Shown: piece after piece, positions 42,201-42,903 of the stretch
How the letters are laid out: every line of letters starts with the position of its first letter
How positions within the stretch are numbered: the first letter of the stretch is position 1
Source: Pseudanabaena sp. Salubria-1
GTDB lineage: Bacteria > Cyanobacteriota > Cyanobacteriia > Pseudanabaenales > Pseudanabaenaceae
Assembly (NCBI GenBank): GCA_023336205.1
Contig: JALQCR010000053.1
Span: forward strand, 1 to 42,903
DNA length: 42,903 bases
Direction: 5' to 3'
The notes under the pieces: model-generated
Told to the model about the DNA's origin: nothing
What the model saw: only the letters and a program-made list of their open reading frames with translations
Database searches by the model: none
Translations under genes and position numbers: made by a program

Positions 42201-42553
42201 AGTGCCAGTAATACCCTGATTGAATTTTGTACTTCACCCTTATTAATTATTTCATCTCTTAACGTTATATCCAGATACACAGTTATAAAATTTACAAACT
42301 CCATTCAAGTACTATTTTCTATCTGTGATGCTAGAAATGCAGACACAGACATGTTGATTATGACTTGACTGTTTATCCCTCCTCACCTATCACGATTGCA
42401 GCGATTTTTTTTGTAAATCACGACATCCATCAAGGCAATGTTGTAAGCGATCGCATGGTCGTTGTAGCCACAACAAATGTGGGACATTTGGAAAGATTTG
42501 TAAACGCCAAATATTGGCAAGCGATCGCCTAAGTTACAGAAACCAACATAGAT
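42201..42553. other. Intergenic region, no gene seen
   Basis: AT-rich, with two GCGATCGC-type HIP1 sites (near 42450 and 42520). It must hold the promoter of the leftward chimera gene and the end of mfd transcription, but I see no clear hairpin terminator or conserved site. Confidence 0.5.
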
Positions 42554-42903
42554 TCAATTCAAAAAACAGCCCAACCACTCAATCAAGAAATGCACCTGCT
42601 TATCCCCAGGCAGCAGAGCCAGACTCGTAATCTTAATTCTCCCCTTCTCAAAAGAGAAACGATAATAGAACTCAATCGGGATCTTCGCATGAAGTAACTC
42701 CCAAAGCGAATCCGTAAGCTTTGAGTCTAGAAACAGATCGCGCCCATCCTCTGAAGCATAAATGCGAAACACCCCAACCTGACGCGCCACCAACTTCAAT
42801 TCCATCACCCTGAGTAACACCTGAGTTTCTTCAGGCAAAGCCCCATACAGACCCTCCCAAACCGCAGCCAACTTGAGAATCTCCTCCTTCGACCTCACTT
42901 TTC
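42554..42903 (-). CDS. mfd: Transcription-repair coupling factor Mfd, C-terminal end (runs off right edge)
   Basis: The minus-strand frame is open to the last base of the window; a GTG at 42898 is internal and not a real start. The readable 115 codons (VWEGLYGALPEETQVLLRVM, then ELKLVARQVGVFRI, and near the end ITSLALLPG) match the C-terminal TRCF domain of Mfd. In the full protein, Mfd displaces RNA polymerase stalled at DNA lesions and recruits UvrA; this C-terminal domain is autoinhibitory and contacts the UvrA-binding region. It is a core chromosomal gene, so the right edge is probably chromosome. Confidence 0.85.
   Translation of the reverse strand, partial: KVRSKEEILKLAAVWEGLYGALPEETQVLLRVMELKLVARQVGVFRIYASEDGRDLFLDSKLTDSLWELLHAKIPIEFYYRFSFEKGRIKITSLALLPGDKQVHFLIEWLGCFLN

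Noticed and set aside
1..42903. tRNA, rRNA or known riboswitch genes
   Set aside because: I looked for cloverleaf ends and conserved rRNA or riboswitch cores by eye and saw none; a covariance-model search would settle it.

Overview
Organism and replicon type. The palindrome GCGATCGC (HIP1) and its core recur throughout, many gene families are typically cyanobacterial (NucA/NuiA nuclease-inhibitor pair, cyanobacterial plasmid primase, split-barrel flavin reductase), and base composition is AT-leaning. This suggests a filamentous, Pseudanabaena-like cyanobacterium; the genus is inference. The right edge holds the 3' end of mfd, a chromosomal gene. The left half carries plasmid or integrative-element functions: primase, ParA and partner, relaxase with MobC, oriT and TraK/L/M-like genes. 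The window is best read as chromosomal DNA holding an integrated mobilizable element, or several remnants of one, heavily worked by insertion sequences.

Layout. 1-2372 (minus): the 5' 707 codons of a large open frame that runs off the left edge. It has a DFDGD motif and upstream lysine motifs like those of single-chain two-barrel RNA polymerases (eukaryotic RdRP / phage YonO type). A small acidic ORF precedes it. 2584-3374: HAD phosphatase and terminator. 4056-5899: a 27-residue ORF overlapping an archaeo-eukaryotic-type primase. 6200-8980: palindrome-rich partition locus (parA plus small partner) with a decayed tandem copy. 9001-15120: cysteine desulfurase overlapped by an HNH nuclease gene, then a truncated CD-NTase-type sensor domain and another broken gene, both cut by IS elements. 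15172-15860: VapBC-like toxin-antitoxin. 15898-17007: a protein made of five helix-turn-helix units. 17138-22585: divergent transfer module. TraK/L/M-like genes run leftward and mobC-mobA rightward, separated by 1.5 kb holding a helically phased TAG array, a 32-bp perfect palindrome and a probable oriT. 22671-25296: flavin reductase, aldo/keto reductase and Rieske oxygenase. 25639-28788: umuDC (UmuD lacks its catalytic dyad) and nuiA/nucA. 30289-31104: VanW protein. 31558-35248: recD2 split by an IS. 35323-38573: a second copy of the mobA-tail/flavin reductase/aldo-keto reductase block, with a GNAT gene inserted and an extradiol dioxygenase at the end. 38861-42200: a membrane protein, then a 901-residue cNMP-sensor/AAA+/ferredoxin membrane chimera. 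42554-42903: mfd 3' end.

How the parts relate. The transfer module looks complete for mobilization (nicking, accessory and putative DNA-wrapping proteins) but no mating-pore genes are visible. The two oxidoreductase blocks share the relaxase tail at their left border, so they appear to have travelled with the mobile element as cargo. Four IS copies are present. Three have perfect 9-bp target duplications, and these broke recD2, broke an acidic-protein gene and separated nucA from its upstream region. The most unusual items are the polymerase-like gene at the left edge, the phased array next to oriT, and the UmuD homologue without its catalytic residues.
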